From Gnetum montanum (Eukaryota; Streptophyta; Gnetopsida; Gnetales; Gnetaceae), in the NCBI GenBank assembly GCA_015680685.1, contig MNCI01026969.1:160136-224135 (forward strand): a stretch of 64,000 nt of DNA. The letters are read 5' to 3'. Below, one piece after another: positions 11,612 to 22,412 of this stretch. Positions within the stretch are counted from its first letter, which is position 1, and each line of letters begins with the position of its first letter. Under the pieces are notes generated by a model. It was not told the DNA's origin and searched no databases. It worked only from the letters and a program-made list of their open reading frames with translations. Both the position numbers and the translations under genes were made by a program.

Positions 11612-12476
11612 TGATGAGTTACAGTCTACCAAGCATTGATATTAGGTATATGATATCAAGTATGTGATATCATGTATGTGATATCATAGGCTTGGAAATG
11701 ATGTTAGATATCCAATATCGTTGTTCCTATGTTACCCTATAAGTACAACATTGAGGTGCATCGTAGAGGGGGGGGGGAGTCTTTAGTCAATTTTTAGTTT
11801 TCAGTTCTTATAGTCAATTTTACTATTCTTTCCAAGTGCATGCCCATAGTGTGATGCTGGTAATTGTGCGGAAAAATTGTTCAAGTGTGACATAGTTGGA
11901 CACACACATGATCAACAATAAAGATTGAGATTACTCCATCATTCCAGCATCTACTTAGCTTTTAATTATTTTAATTATTGATTATTTGTTGTTGTTTTCC
12001 TAGTTAATATTTTTTATAGTCATTTACTATTCCTATTATTAACATGGAATGAGTATGCCTTAATCACAAATATTTAAGTGTAACTACATGGTAACCTAGT
12101 AGTGTATCGAGTGGTGCTTTGAGTGATGTGCACTTGGTAATCCCAAAAGTAGTGCATAAAGTACAAGATGCATACGAATGATTAGGAATGGATGTTCATC
12201 ACATTTAGGCTAGCTTAGATCTTATTTCCTATTGGCCATTAGCTTAATTAAGTTATCTCTTATTGTCCTTAGAAGTAGCATAGTAGTAGGGATCACATCA
12301 TATGCCTCAATCTGGACCAAACCATACATGACAAAGCAAATACTAGTTCAAGTGGGAAGATAGCAAACTATGATCGATGTATAACCATCTAGGTGCCACA
12401 ACTAGTCCATCCACAAAGTTCAACCAGATCACATGTGCACACTCATATTTGTATAGGGGTACCTTGTTACTCATCA
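11612..12476 (+). repeat. Element B 3' LTR
   Basis: 865 bp from TGATGAGTTACAG to TTACTCATCA. U3 contains consecutive GATATC-type hexamers at 14-bp spacing (about 11639-11690), largely decayed to TpG and CpA. To its right the sequence changes to minus-strand integrase of element C, so B was inserted in C. The bases right of the insertion are AGCCC; the left flank is outside the window. Confidence 0.85.
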
Positions 12477-14354
12477 AGCCCATAGTGCATAGACAAGCCG
12501 CTCATGCCATTTACGTCTACTATTATTGAGCATCTTCTTTAGCAAGTTGATAATAGCCTTGTTGCTTACTTCCTCTTATTCCCTGGCCTGAGGATAATAA
12601 GGTGATGATAAAGAATGCTTAATGGCTAGGTTATGATAGAAATATTTCATTTCATGGCTACTAAATTGTTGTCCATTATCTATAACTATGGTCATGGGTA
12701 TGCCAAAATGGGCTACAATGTTATCTAAGATAAATATCCAAACTTGTTTGGTTGTAGTTTTCCTTAGGAGAATAGCCTCAGCCTACTTCATAAAGTATTT
12801 GATTGTAGTGATAATGAAGCTATGGCCTATAGAAGACTTGGGTGTTATAGGTTTGATGATATCCAATCCCCATCATTGAAATAGCCAAGTGATTTGAGTA
12901 GTATGCAACTTTGTTGGTGATACAAGTATGAGGTGACTATGTTGTTGGCACGTGTCATAATGCTTAGTCTTTTGCATGCAATCACTCTCCATATAGGGCT
13001 AGTAGTAACCTAACCACATAATCTTAGCAGCCATGGCTCTTTTTCTTAGATGTCCTTCACAAACGCCATTGTGAACCTTCTCTAGAACTTTTTTGGCTTT
13101 GGTTTTACTAAAGCACTTTAGTAATATACCATTATAGGATTATCAACATAAAGTTTTATCACCTATGATGACATATTGCATTGATCTTTTTTGTACATTT
13201 TCCTTCTAGATGATAGTCAAGCCTTGCAAAGGCTCATCATTCATAAGGTAAAACTTGATATCATCATACCACTCTCTGGTAGGAGTAGTATGGATGACGA
13301 CTACAAAGGTATCTTCAATGTTTTGCATGATGGAAATAAAATAGTTAATATTTAAGGTGGACAACTTACTAAACACATCTAGTGTCACACTGAGAGCTAA
13401 TGTTGCAATTGTGTCAGTTATGGAATTCTCATTTCAAGGTACATGTTTGATATCAACATCTTCAAACTATTGTAACAATTGTTTCCCAAGGTCATAGTAT
13501 GGTTGTAGGTGCTTGGCTTTACATGCATAGACTTATGTTACTTGGTTAACCACCAATTGGGAATCACCTTTAATTGCTAAGCATCTAATTCCTATGTCAT
13601 CAACTACCATCATTTCCCTAATCAAACCCTTGTACTCCACTATGTTGTTGGTACATGAAAACTCAAAATGATAGGTGAAAGTTTGGTTTTGACCATATGG
13701 GAATGTTATGATGGAAGCAGCATTGGCCCCATGGTTAGTTGAAGCTCCATCAAAGTGCCTAACTACCTCATAACCATCATGCACTTGGTTAATAGTATTA
13801 ATATGCTCCTCAAGGAACGTAAGATCTATGTTGCTTAGTCATCAATAGGTGAAACTATAAGTTGTACAACTATAGCTTCAACTTTCATTGAAGATTGAGA
13901 GATTTAGTGAAGGTCAAACTCTACAGTTATGGCTTTCCATCGATCTATGAATCTACTTTCATAGATATTGGTTGTTATGGGTCTAAGCACATTATCTTTG
14001 CAAATGACACTGAATTGGATTCTAAAGAGGTAGTGTCTCCCCTTTTTCAATGAGAAGACTAGTGCCAGACAATACTTCTCCACATTGGTGTATCAAATTT
14101 CATGGGGAACTAATGCATGGCTAAGATAGTATATTTGCATTTCTGCACCATCATCACATTTCTAATAAAGTAGAGAGGTAATGGATGTGTTAGAGATGGC
14201 TAGGTAGATGTAAAAAGGTCTACCTTCTTGCAAAGAATAGAGTGTTGGTAGTTATGTCAACTCTTGCTTAAAGTTTTCAAAGGCCTATTGGCATTAAGCT
14301 ATCCACTCATAGTGAATCCCTTTCTTAAGGAAGTGTTGCATGAACTGTAACTCA
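12477..14354 (-). pseudogene. Element C: pol, integrase core, RNase H and RT C-terminal flank
   Basis: Read on the minus strand from right to left. The RT/RNase H connection (FMQHFLKKGIHYEW, about 14345-14300) comes first. RNase H follows at 13784-13533, with FDGAS, CTNNIVEYKGLI and GDSQLVVNQV, which hold the first Asp, the Glu and the second Asp of the active site. The integrase core follows at about 13100-12480, with IPMTIVIDNGQQFSS (second catalytic Asp in the DNG motif). This domain order (RT-RH-IN) is that of Ty3/gypsy. Stops occur throughout. The integrase C-terminus and left LTR of C are displaced leftward by B and A, out of the window. Confidence 0.8.
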
Positions 14355-15440
14355 ATAAGGTTAAGGATGCAAAGAAAATGATGATCTTTGATCAATCCTT
14401 GCCTAATTCTACCATGCATAATATCCAAAAGGCCTTGGAGTAGACTTGCCAAGAGAATGTAACTTCGATCATAGAAAATCATCGCCTACAAAATGTTGAT
14501 GTGAAAAAGTAGAAAATGCAAGATTTCTTCCATTAATAGTAGGAGAAACTAGCCATAGTAAATAATGAACTAAGAAGATTGGCAGTTGAAAATAGACATC
14601 TCTCCATGGAGGAAGCTAGAGCCCTTCACCATAAATCTACAATAGAGGTAGCCACTTGGATAAAAAAGGCTCTCAAGTTTAAGAGAGTCAAAAATCACTA
14701 TAGAGATCAAGTTGGACCACAAAAAGAAATCAATGAGAAACATATTCAAATGGCAAGGCAAAAGTTAATGTGGACCTCCAATGGCTCAAGGAAGGAGGTG
14801 ATGTCTGGTAGCCTATTTTTGATGGACTCAATGACTATAAGAAGGTGGAGATCCATATGAACAAGTTGCAAATCAAGGAGATGATGAAGTACATGGAGCT
14901 TGCCAATCTTCATTATGCAAGTCTAGTGACATTGATTGCTAGATGTCTATGATATAAATTAGAGAAACAGGTGATTAGTATGTACTTGTTGTATGAAGAA
15001 AAGTACAAGCATCACAAAGACACCAAGAAGAACCTTGATCTGGAAAATGTAGAACTCGATGTTCTCAAGCAACGATTTAGTGATTAATAGTCTATAACTA
15101 AGAACTTGGCTAGCAAAATGAGTGACTACCAAGAGTTGGACAATGTAGTAAAGCTCTTCAATGTTGAATGTAAACCTTTCACTACCTAGTTCATCAATGT
15201 GAATGAGCTATCCCCCACAATGCCTTGTCCTTGGAATGTTCCCACACTGGCCCACATTCATGATGCAGGGACCTAAATGATCCTAGAAGTAAGAAGGAGA
15301 AGATGAAGGCATTGATGGATGCTTTTTGTCTTCCACCAGAAGTTGCAACCACTGCAAGACAATCATAACCATCGCATGCACCCAAAGTAGGAGAAGTTCC
15401 TTTAGAGCCTTAGGAACCTCCACTACCTAGGACTATTTAA
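14355..15440 (+). pseudogene. Element D: C-terminal part of ORF2 (coiled coil), 5'-truncated
   Basis: Plus-strand sequence similar in composition and order to the ORF2 coiled-coil region of B: LRRLAVENRHLSMEEARALH (about 14568-14627) aligns with the B segment near 10520-10650. Glu/Lys-rich repeats follow, then a Pro-rich tail (EPPLPRT) near 15420. Several stops interrupt it. The left junction with minus-strand pol of C is estimated at about 14340-14365. There is no 5' LTR, gag or start for this element. Confidence 0.6.
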
Positions 15441-15689
15441 ACTTCTTCCTCATCTTTACACCATCAGAGGAATTATGTTTGTCATTTTTATTTAGGTGTT
15501 TAATTTTATTTTCCTAGATATCAAAATTTTGCAATGATTGTAAATCCATACACTTCCGCGCTTAGTGTTTATTTTTGTTTTTGTATGTCAATAGTTAGTC
15601 AATAATCCCATACCTTCCAAAAATTTTATAAGAAACTTGTTCCTCCTTTTGTTCACTTGAAGATGATCTTTCATTCAATCATGGAGGTA

Positions 15690-16595
15690 TGATGACTTGT
15701 GCCATGGTTTACATTGATGAGGCCTAATCGATGTGATTTCATTAACACAACCTTGCCGATGTAACCTCATTGACATAGCCCCATTGACATATGATTTGAT
15801 GTGTTAATGTGACCTTGTTAATGTAGTATTTGGTTTCACCTATAAATACACGGTTTCCTAGATATAGCAAAGCTCTAGTATTTTTTTCACTTAAAAGTTA
15901 GAATATTTTTCTAAGTTCTCATAATGGAAGTCAAAGAGTATATAGATCTTTATTTGATCATTATTGTACCTAAGCATGGTAGTGTATGTGGCAATAAAAA
16001 GGAGCTTTCTGATAAACCTTGTAGCACATTGAAATAGATTAATTATTTTCTTTATGCATTTAGTATTTTATACAATTTCCTTAATGCTTTAAGTAATTAA
16101 ATAATTCACTATAAAATAAATTAAACTAGATTAAGCTAGATTAAATAGTGATAAATTTACCACATAAGTACAACCACTTCAAGCATACGCTTGGCACTTG
16201 GTAATCCCAATAATGCATAACATTTGGTAACCTAGTAGTGTTAAATGTGTTCATGATGTGTACAACAAGTGGGAACACATGCTTATGCTAGGATTAGTTA
16301 AAATAAGCTAGTTAGATTAAATTAGTAATTAAATATCTTTAATCCTTTATTCTTTATTCTTAGGTGACTTAGAACAAAAAACATAAAAATGTCAAAAATC
16401 ATATGTCTCAGTTGCACTTAATCATACCTTTGTATTTCACAAGTGTAATTGGAAAGACAATGATTGCAATGGTTAGTTTCACTTTCTAGAGACTAGTGTA
16501 CTTAGAAGGCTATAAGTCCATGGAATTCAACCAAATCGCATGTGAATGCTTAGTGATTCGTTTGGTTGGACGTAGGGTCTAGTCACCGCTCATCA
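15690..16595 (+). repeat. Element D 3' LTR
   Basis: 906 bp, TGATGACTTG to CGCTCATCA, preceded by a purine-rich CATGGAGGTA. A CTATAAATA box lies near 15840. Its U3 lacks the GATATC array and instead carries repeated motifs such as CGATGTGA and ATTGACAT (about 15720-15830), also found in the LTR of C. D and C are therefore one LTR subfamily. The flank to the right (ATCTTTGAC) returns to minus-strand pol of C. Confidence 0.8.
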
Positions 16596-17699
16596 ATCTT
16601 TGACTACTTGTTTTAGCCTAGAATTTAATTTCCTCTATGGCTGCTACTTTGGTTTAATGGAGGAATCTATATAGATCAATTGTTTTCATATGCATGGATC
16701 TATTCTAGATAACTCATCATATGACTAGGAAAAAGTTGTTGGCCATTTGTTCACAACTTTTAGAAACTTCTCTTTTTGCATTTTAGTGAGATTAACATTG
16801 ATGATTACCAGCTTACCATTATCAACAAAGACATATTTCATAGTTTCTAATAGAGAATTTAATTAAAGGAATATCTATTTAAACTTTCTAGGGATTTCCA
16901 ACTTACCCCCAATCTAGTTCTACTTCTTTATGAAAAACTTGGTTCTATTTTTGCTCCATTTCATCCATCTTATTGATATAAGCACCTGTGAGGAGCTTAA
17001 CTGGTTCCATGAGATTGTTGAATTAGAGATATTATCTATTGTTAGCCACTCTGTACCCTCCTATTTTGTGGTTTCTTTGTATAGGCACCTTTGAACATCT
17101 AACATGTCAACACACTTCTTACATGCTATGATGGACATGCTTTTTATGGCCTATATTTGGCACCCTACGATGTTATACGTGATGCATAGAATCCTCTTCT
17201 TCTCTACTTTTCCAAAGTCATTTTCCTTGAATATTTCCAAGGAAAGGTCTTTGATCCCCACCTTGGAAGAAATTGTACTAAGCCAAGCCTTTGGATGATA
17301 ATAGGAAAGTCCTCCTTACAAATTTTCCATGTGGATTACCAAGAAATCCTTTCGATAGGATCATCCATAAATAGTAGTCATAATATCCTCCACTAATCCT
17401 AATGGATTACTAATGGATTGATTAGCATGCTCTAACTTAATATTACATTTCTTTAATGAAGGAAAGTTCCAAGTTTTATACATCTCTTGATAGATTAAGT
17501 TCACCTTAGAACTTGAGTTTAGTAGAGCTTTACATGGATCATTTTCTGCAATTTGTAAGTAGATTAAGGGACTTTGAAGATTAGATCTTTTTCTAGGAAG
17601 GTGTTCTACCTTGATCGACTCAATAACTACATAAGTTAACATGATAGTATGAACATTTTTGGAACCTTTGGTTTGAAGGTGGCTCATTGGTAATTTCAA
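16596..17699 (-). pseudogene. Element C: pol, RT N-terminal flank and aspartic protease
   Basis: On the minus strand 17699-17361 is a 112-codon open stretch. SKNVHTIMLTYVVIESIKVE leads into a retropepsin-like segment whose active site, normally D-S/T-G-A, appears as LLNSSSKVNLI, so it is dead. It then has a PLGLVEDIM strand. Leftward lies the linker before RT (INVNLTKMQKEKFLKVVNKW, about 16830-16770), comparable to the acidic/aromatic linker of Athila/Tat pol. At about 16680-16600 comes the HQLIYIDSSIKPK-like start of RT. The RT palm with the catalytic Asp residues is absent between here and 14354. Confidence 0.7.
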
Positions 17700-19192
17700 A
17701 AGTAGTGGGAGAAGGATTTATAGCCACATATGTCTACAAGGGTTTTGGTGAACTATTGGGTCTAAAGAAATCCCTCTTCAAGGCTTATGATTAGAACCAC
17801 TTGGACTATCATTTAACTATATGTTTACAACCTTCATTGCATTATGTTCCCAAGGTTGTGATGGCATTTCTCCTTACATATGTGATGCAAGTAGCCAACA
17901 AGTGGTATTGAAAGATATAGGATGAGATGATGATAATGAGGAGGATATGTAAAAAGAGATTTAGCTTGGGGAGTAGGTATTCTATGATATTTTGTGGGAT
18001 AATGAAAATGGAAAAAGTAAGTGTGGATTATAGAGCCATGAGAGGATACATGTTGCTAGACATAATAACGATATGAATTTGGTTGGTAGTAAGGATACTG
18101 CTACCTTGATGATGGCATCGCCCACAACTATGGATTTTTCCATTTTTGATAATGCCCTTGAGGCTAAGTTGGTGCTCCACTTGGATAATGATGCAATTGG
18201 TGGAATTGCTACTAATAATTGCCTTGTGGATAAGGCAATCTCTTGCGTGGTTGCTTATTTACAAATTTTGGATGTAAAGCGTACACCCTAGATTCTTGTA
18301 AGTATGACACTACTAGACAACATCCCCTTAAATTTTTATATTGGCATATGTCACATACTTCTGCATTTGTTTCAAAATTTGCAACCTCGTCCATTACTGC
18401 AACCTTATCTTTCTACTAATAATAGTTCCTACCTATATTCTCTTTCCTTCTTTTATCCCTAGAATAGTTTGAAATTTCTCATTCAAGGAGTCTTACATCT
18501 TGTCTACCTTGGTTGATATTTATATGATAGATTTTTGGATCGATAAGATTTAACTCTATATGACTTTATCTAATGGTACTTCTTCCTCAAAATCATGAAA
18601 ATGTACCTCCCTCTTGTGAATGGAGGGATCCTTATTATACTCCTCTGCACTTTGCCACTTTTTTAGTTCTTCTTCTTTCTTAAATACTTGTTCAATAAGC
18701 CTTTGAATCCAATGGATCCTTATCTCTAACAAACATCCTTGGGCATAAATTCCAAGAGTTTCTGTAGTTTTTATTCTAAGCCCATCTATCACCTGATGAA
18801 GCTATTCTCTTTAAGAAAACCCATGACCTAAGTAATGATGCATAAGAGAATAATACTTTTCCATGGCTACATTAAGGAATTCATGATTTTCTTGTTTCTA
18901 TCCTTATATCTATTTTGTCAAATTGAACACCCTGAAGTTTGTTTGATACTTATCATTGAATAACTCAAGCATTGTACTCCATCTATGGATAAATTCCAAC
19001 TCCAAGGATGAATATTGGCACTCAATTTCTTTCATAAGTGTTCTAGAAAATAGTTTGATTTCTACCACTTGTTTTCAATAATTTGCAAGGGTTAACCATT
19101 AGGAAAGGCTTGTAAATGATGTTGTGAATTAGCATTATACCCTCCTTCAAACTTAGGGATATTATTCATGTCAAGTCATTTAATTTGACTAT
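17700..19192 (-). pseudogene. Element C: gag, C-terminal half
   Basis: This matches the A gag in order. LIDGLRIKTTETLGIYAQGCL-like sequence (18795-18735; compare GLRNETRRTLGTYAQGRL in A) is followed by QSAEEYNKDPSIHKREVHFH (about 18660-18600) and a zinc-knuckle remnant CDICQYKNLRGCC (about 18350-18310) in which the His is lost. RKRLPYPQGNY and a Pro/Asn-rich tail follow. Near 19180 the core reads MNNIPKFEGGYNANSQHHLQ. Here the gene is interrupted by a solo LTR and resumes at 20063. Confidence 0.75.
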
Positions 19193-20062
19193 TGATGAAT
19201 CATAATTTCTCCAAATCTAATATTGAGTATTTGATATCAGAGCTACAATATCAAGCATCTGATATCAAGGCCCAAGAAGCGATGTCAGGTATTTAATATC
19301 ATCTCTTTCATGCTAGCCTATAAATACAACACTTGGGTGCATGGTTGTGCTAGGCATAAAATAGCTTTCTTTTAGATTTCAATTAGTTTTTTTTCCAATG
19401 TATGCCCACATTGTGATGTTAAGGGATTTTATGACATCCTTATTCAAGTGTGACTTACTTAGATGCATTACATGACTAGCAATAAAGATCAAGATTACTT
19501 TTATCATTGCAGCATCCACTTAGATTTATTATTTCTTTTAATTGCTTAAATATTTACTATTTTCCTTAGTTAATGTTTTCATTTATTGTTCTTTATTATT
19601 CCTATCATTAAGTGGAATGAGTATGGCTAATCATAAGCCCTTAAGAATAATTACTTGGTAACCCAACAGTGTATTGTTTGGTATGCCTAGTAATGGTATG
19701 CTTGATAATCCTAGTAGTGGTTATGTGAAGTCTGATGCATGTAAAAATGGTTAGGAATGGATACTCATAAAACCTAGCCTATTTTAGACTTTACTTTCAC
19801 TATTGGATAGATTAAATAATTAATTTATTGATCATCATTAGGAGTATCTTAGAGCTAGATAACATCAATTATCATATGCATCGCTTTGGACTAAACCATA
19901 TGTGACAAAACTACCACTACTCCAAGTGGGAAGATAGAGAACTATGATCAAGGCATAATGATTTAGATACCACAAATAGTCCCATCCATGGAATTTAACT
20001 AGATCATGCATGAACACTCATGATTTTTATGGTTGTGCATAAGGGAACCCTACCACTCATCA
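19193..20062 (+). mobile_element. Solo LTR of the TGATGA family inserted in gag of C
   Basis: 870 bp, TGATGAATCAT to CCACTCATCA, with no internal region on either side. The flanks are ACTAT (19188-19192) and ACAAT (20063-20067), a target duplication with one mismatch. Gag coding of C resumes exactly across it. A CTATAAATA box lies near 19318, with GATATC-type hexamers just upstream (19222-19300). Confidence 0.85.
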
Positions 20063-20285
20063 ACAATCCCTTTGATGCCTGGTAGGGATTTGAACTACTT
20101 GTAAGATATTGATCACACTTCTTGTAGCCAATAGTGATTCATCATAGTCATTATATTCATGATGGCTCCTACCATGACTATGCCTCCTATGATGTAACCT
20201 ACTATACCTTCTTTCCTGATCATGTTCCTCTTTCTCTTACTGTTAACTATGCTTTTTTCTCCCATTCCTATAATGGGACTTGATG
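20063..20285 (-). pseudogene. Element C: gag, middle part
   Basis: The minus strand reads RSHHEYNDYDESLLATRSV and then IPTRHQ, aligning with HERDDHDEPLFATRSM and IPTRHLKD of the A gag. The segment is bounded by the solo LTR on one side and the inverted repeat on the other. Confidence 0.7.
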
Positions 20286-21117
20286 TGAAGCCTACCTCAA
20301 TAAACTCCAAGGATCCATTCCACAATCCTTCTAAGAAACTTTAGCTTAGAAAACAAGAATAACATAATGAAATAGAGAAATTTCATCCTTTTTTAATTAA
20401 ACTCTTAAAGTGTAGAGAATTACATCAAAGATAAAGAGCCAAACTCAACTCACAACTCTCCCAAGGATCTTAGAGGTCACACATGTCTCCTCTCAATTCT
20501 TAATTAGTCACAATGGAGCTAAATATTAAGAAAATAAACTTATAAGAAATTCTTTCAACCTCTCTCAAGTTCTCTTCCTTGCCTCTCACTTAAACTCTTC
20601 TTGCACAAGCTTTGAAATTTCTCTTACACAAGCTCTCTCCCTTCTCTCTTGAACTAGCTTTCTCCTTGAGACTAACCTACTTCCCCTAATTAGCTTGATT
20701 AGCGTCAAGGAGGAAGGCTATTCTAAGAGAGAAGGTTGGTCTTTTGTAATCTTATGCAAGGAGAGAGCTTGTGCAAGAGAAATGTCAAAGCTTATGTAAG
20801 AAGAGTTTGAGTGAGAGACAAGGGAGAGTAGTTGATAGAGGTCAAGAGAATCTCTTATAAGTTTCTTTTCTTGAGCTTTAGATCTATTGTGAGCATTTTA
20901 GGATTGAGAGGGAACATTGTCACCTCTAAGATCCTTGTAAGAGTTGTGAGTTGAGCTTGGTTTCTCATTTTGATGTAATTCTCTACATTTTAATAGTTTT
21001 ATTATAAAAAGAGGAAATTTTTCCATTTTGTTATGTTTTTCTTATTTTCTAAGTTGAATTTGTTTACAATGATTTTGGAATGGATCGTTTTGAAGACTAT
21101 TGAGGGAGGCCCCATAT
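20286..21117. repeat. Large inverted repeat of about 390-bp arms (copia-LTR-like)
   Basis: The left arm (about 20286-20676) and right arm (about 20733-21117) are reverse complements of each other along their length, with roughly four matches in five by eye, separated by about 57 bp. Marker pairs: GTAATTCTCTACA in the right arm against TGTAGAGAATTAC in the left; GATCCTTG against CAAGGATC; TGGAATGGATC against GATCCATTCCA. The right arm is followed by a copia-type primer site. A transcript through it would fold into a long hairpin. Confidence 0.8.
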
Positions 21118-21500
21118 CAGATTGGTATCAAAGCAAGGTAAGAGATCCTTAAAAGAGTGTCTTGGGAAAGGGAGTATAAACCTTATCTTGAGCACTCTTG
21201 TTCTTCTTATTTGTGAGCCATAATTAGCCATTATGTAGGGAGTTATAGAAAATGAGTAGATAGAGAGAAAGGGCCTTGGCCAATTACCTTAGTTTTCATC
21301 CTTCTGTATGTGATTACTTTGATTAAGTGTGTATGAGAATTCAATTGAATCTATTATCTATCCTTTGGAATTTATGCTTTATTTTAGCATTAAATTCTCC
21401 ATTTGAGTAAGAATAAAGCTTTTCTTTTCATTTATTAGTCAAAGTTATTGTTTGTAACATTGAGAGAGCTTGAATTATGGAATGCATGACAGCTACTCAT
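21118..21500 (+). other. Copia-type primer site and leader next to the inverted repeat
   Basis: TTGGTATCAAAGC (21122-21134) is one base from the initiator-Met tRNA primer site (TTGGTATCAGAGC) of copia elements, so the right arm behaves as an LTR end. The next ~370 bp hold no recognisable gene. The boundary with element C gag to the right is uncertain. Confidence 0.55.
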
Positions 21501-21549
21501 CAGGACCTTCAGTCATCTCCATCCTAGTCTTGATCATTCCTCCTTCTAT

Positions 21550-22255
21550 TTTAGTCATGATCCCCCCTATCAAATTTTGATGATGAGGACAATGGTAAAG
21601 GTGAAGTATTGGGAAAGTGGTGTTGACTTGTCCTTCTCCTTTGGTCCCTTGATTTTTCTTTTGATAAATAGTTTAGAGACCTTAGCCTTGAGGATCTCTT
21701 GGTTCTAGAACTAGTTCTTCCTTCATCATGGTTACCCACCAAGATTGATTGTAACTATTAGTGAGTTCTATCTCCCTCATTTAAAGGAGGAGGACCTTGA
21801 TGTTGATCTTACCTTGATAGATATTCTGGGACTTCCTTCAGTGATTGCAAACAGAGTGGAATCAGGACCTGTTCACCCTTGGAGGCTTCATAATGTGTCT
21901 CCATATGTCAACCTTTCTTATGTTGGGACTCTTTTGGTTGATACTCTCTGGCAAGATGCTTTGTCACTTAGTAACCAAGGCCTACTAGTTCAAGTCCTAG
22001 TCTCATGAGAGCTATCATGAGCATTGTAAAAATGGAATGATCTATAGGTAACATAATGTTGTCCTTTAGATTCTTCTAAAATAACTGTTCATCTTGATGG
22101 AGGATAAAATAAAAGTCTAGATAATAGGGATTTAGATGTGCATAAACAACCTTTAATTGTCGAGGTGTCTCACTAGCATTCCTTCTAGTTTTGTCTTGTT
22201 TCTAGTTGAAGTCAATGATAGGTGGTGGTAAATCATTCTTGTGAAAAGAAGCCAT
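21550..22255 (-). pseudogene. Element C: gag N-terminus
   Basis: The start codon is at 22255-22253 on the minus strand: MASFHKNDLPPPIIDF, compare MASSHEINSP in A. It continues with LHQDEQL, the counterpart of FVFHQDEQLRW. Leftward it becomes Ser/Arg-rich (TSSRTKRSSRLRS), like the low-complexity region of the A gag, but alignment there is weak. Stops and frameshifts are present. Confidence 0.6.
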
Positions 22256-22393
22256 CTTATTTGGTTTTGATATAGTGTGCCATGATAAAATATTTTTATT
22301 ATTTTTTCTAAAGGATAATACATTATTTTCTTTTACAACAACTTTGTATGATTTCACTATCTAATAATACTTAGTGCACTTAGCTAAAATGAG

Positions 22394-22411
22394 TCTCTGG
22401 TAATGATGTCA
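22394..22411 (-). other. Element C primer binding site (decayed tRNA-Asp type)
   Basis: The minus strand reads TGACATCATTACCAGAGA next to the LTR. Every difference from the tRNA-Asp complement TGGCGCCGTTGCCGGGGA is a transition (G to A or C to T), the signature of 5-methylcytosine decay. Confidence 0.7.
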
Positions 22412-22412
22412 A

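Noticed and set aside
21745-22008. 87-codon plus-strand open stretch as a protein gene
   Set aside because: It overlaps and opposes the N-terminal gag of element C and has no recognisable family.
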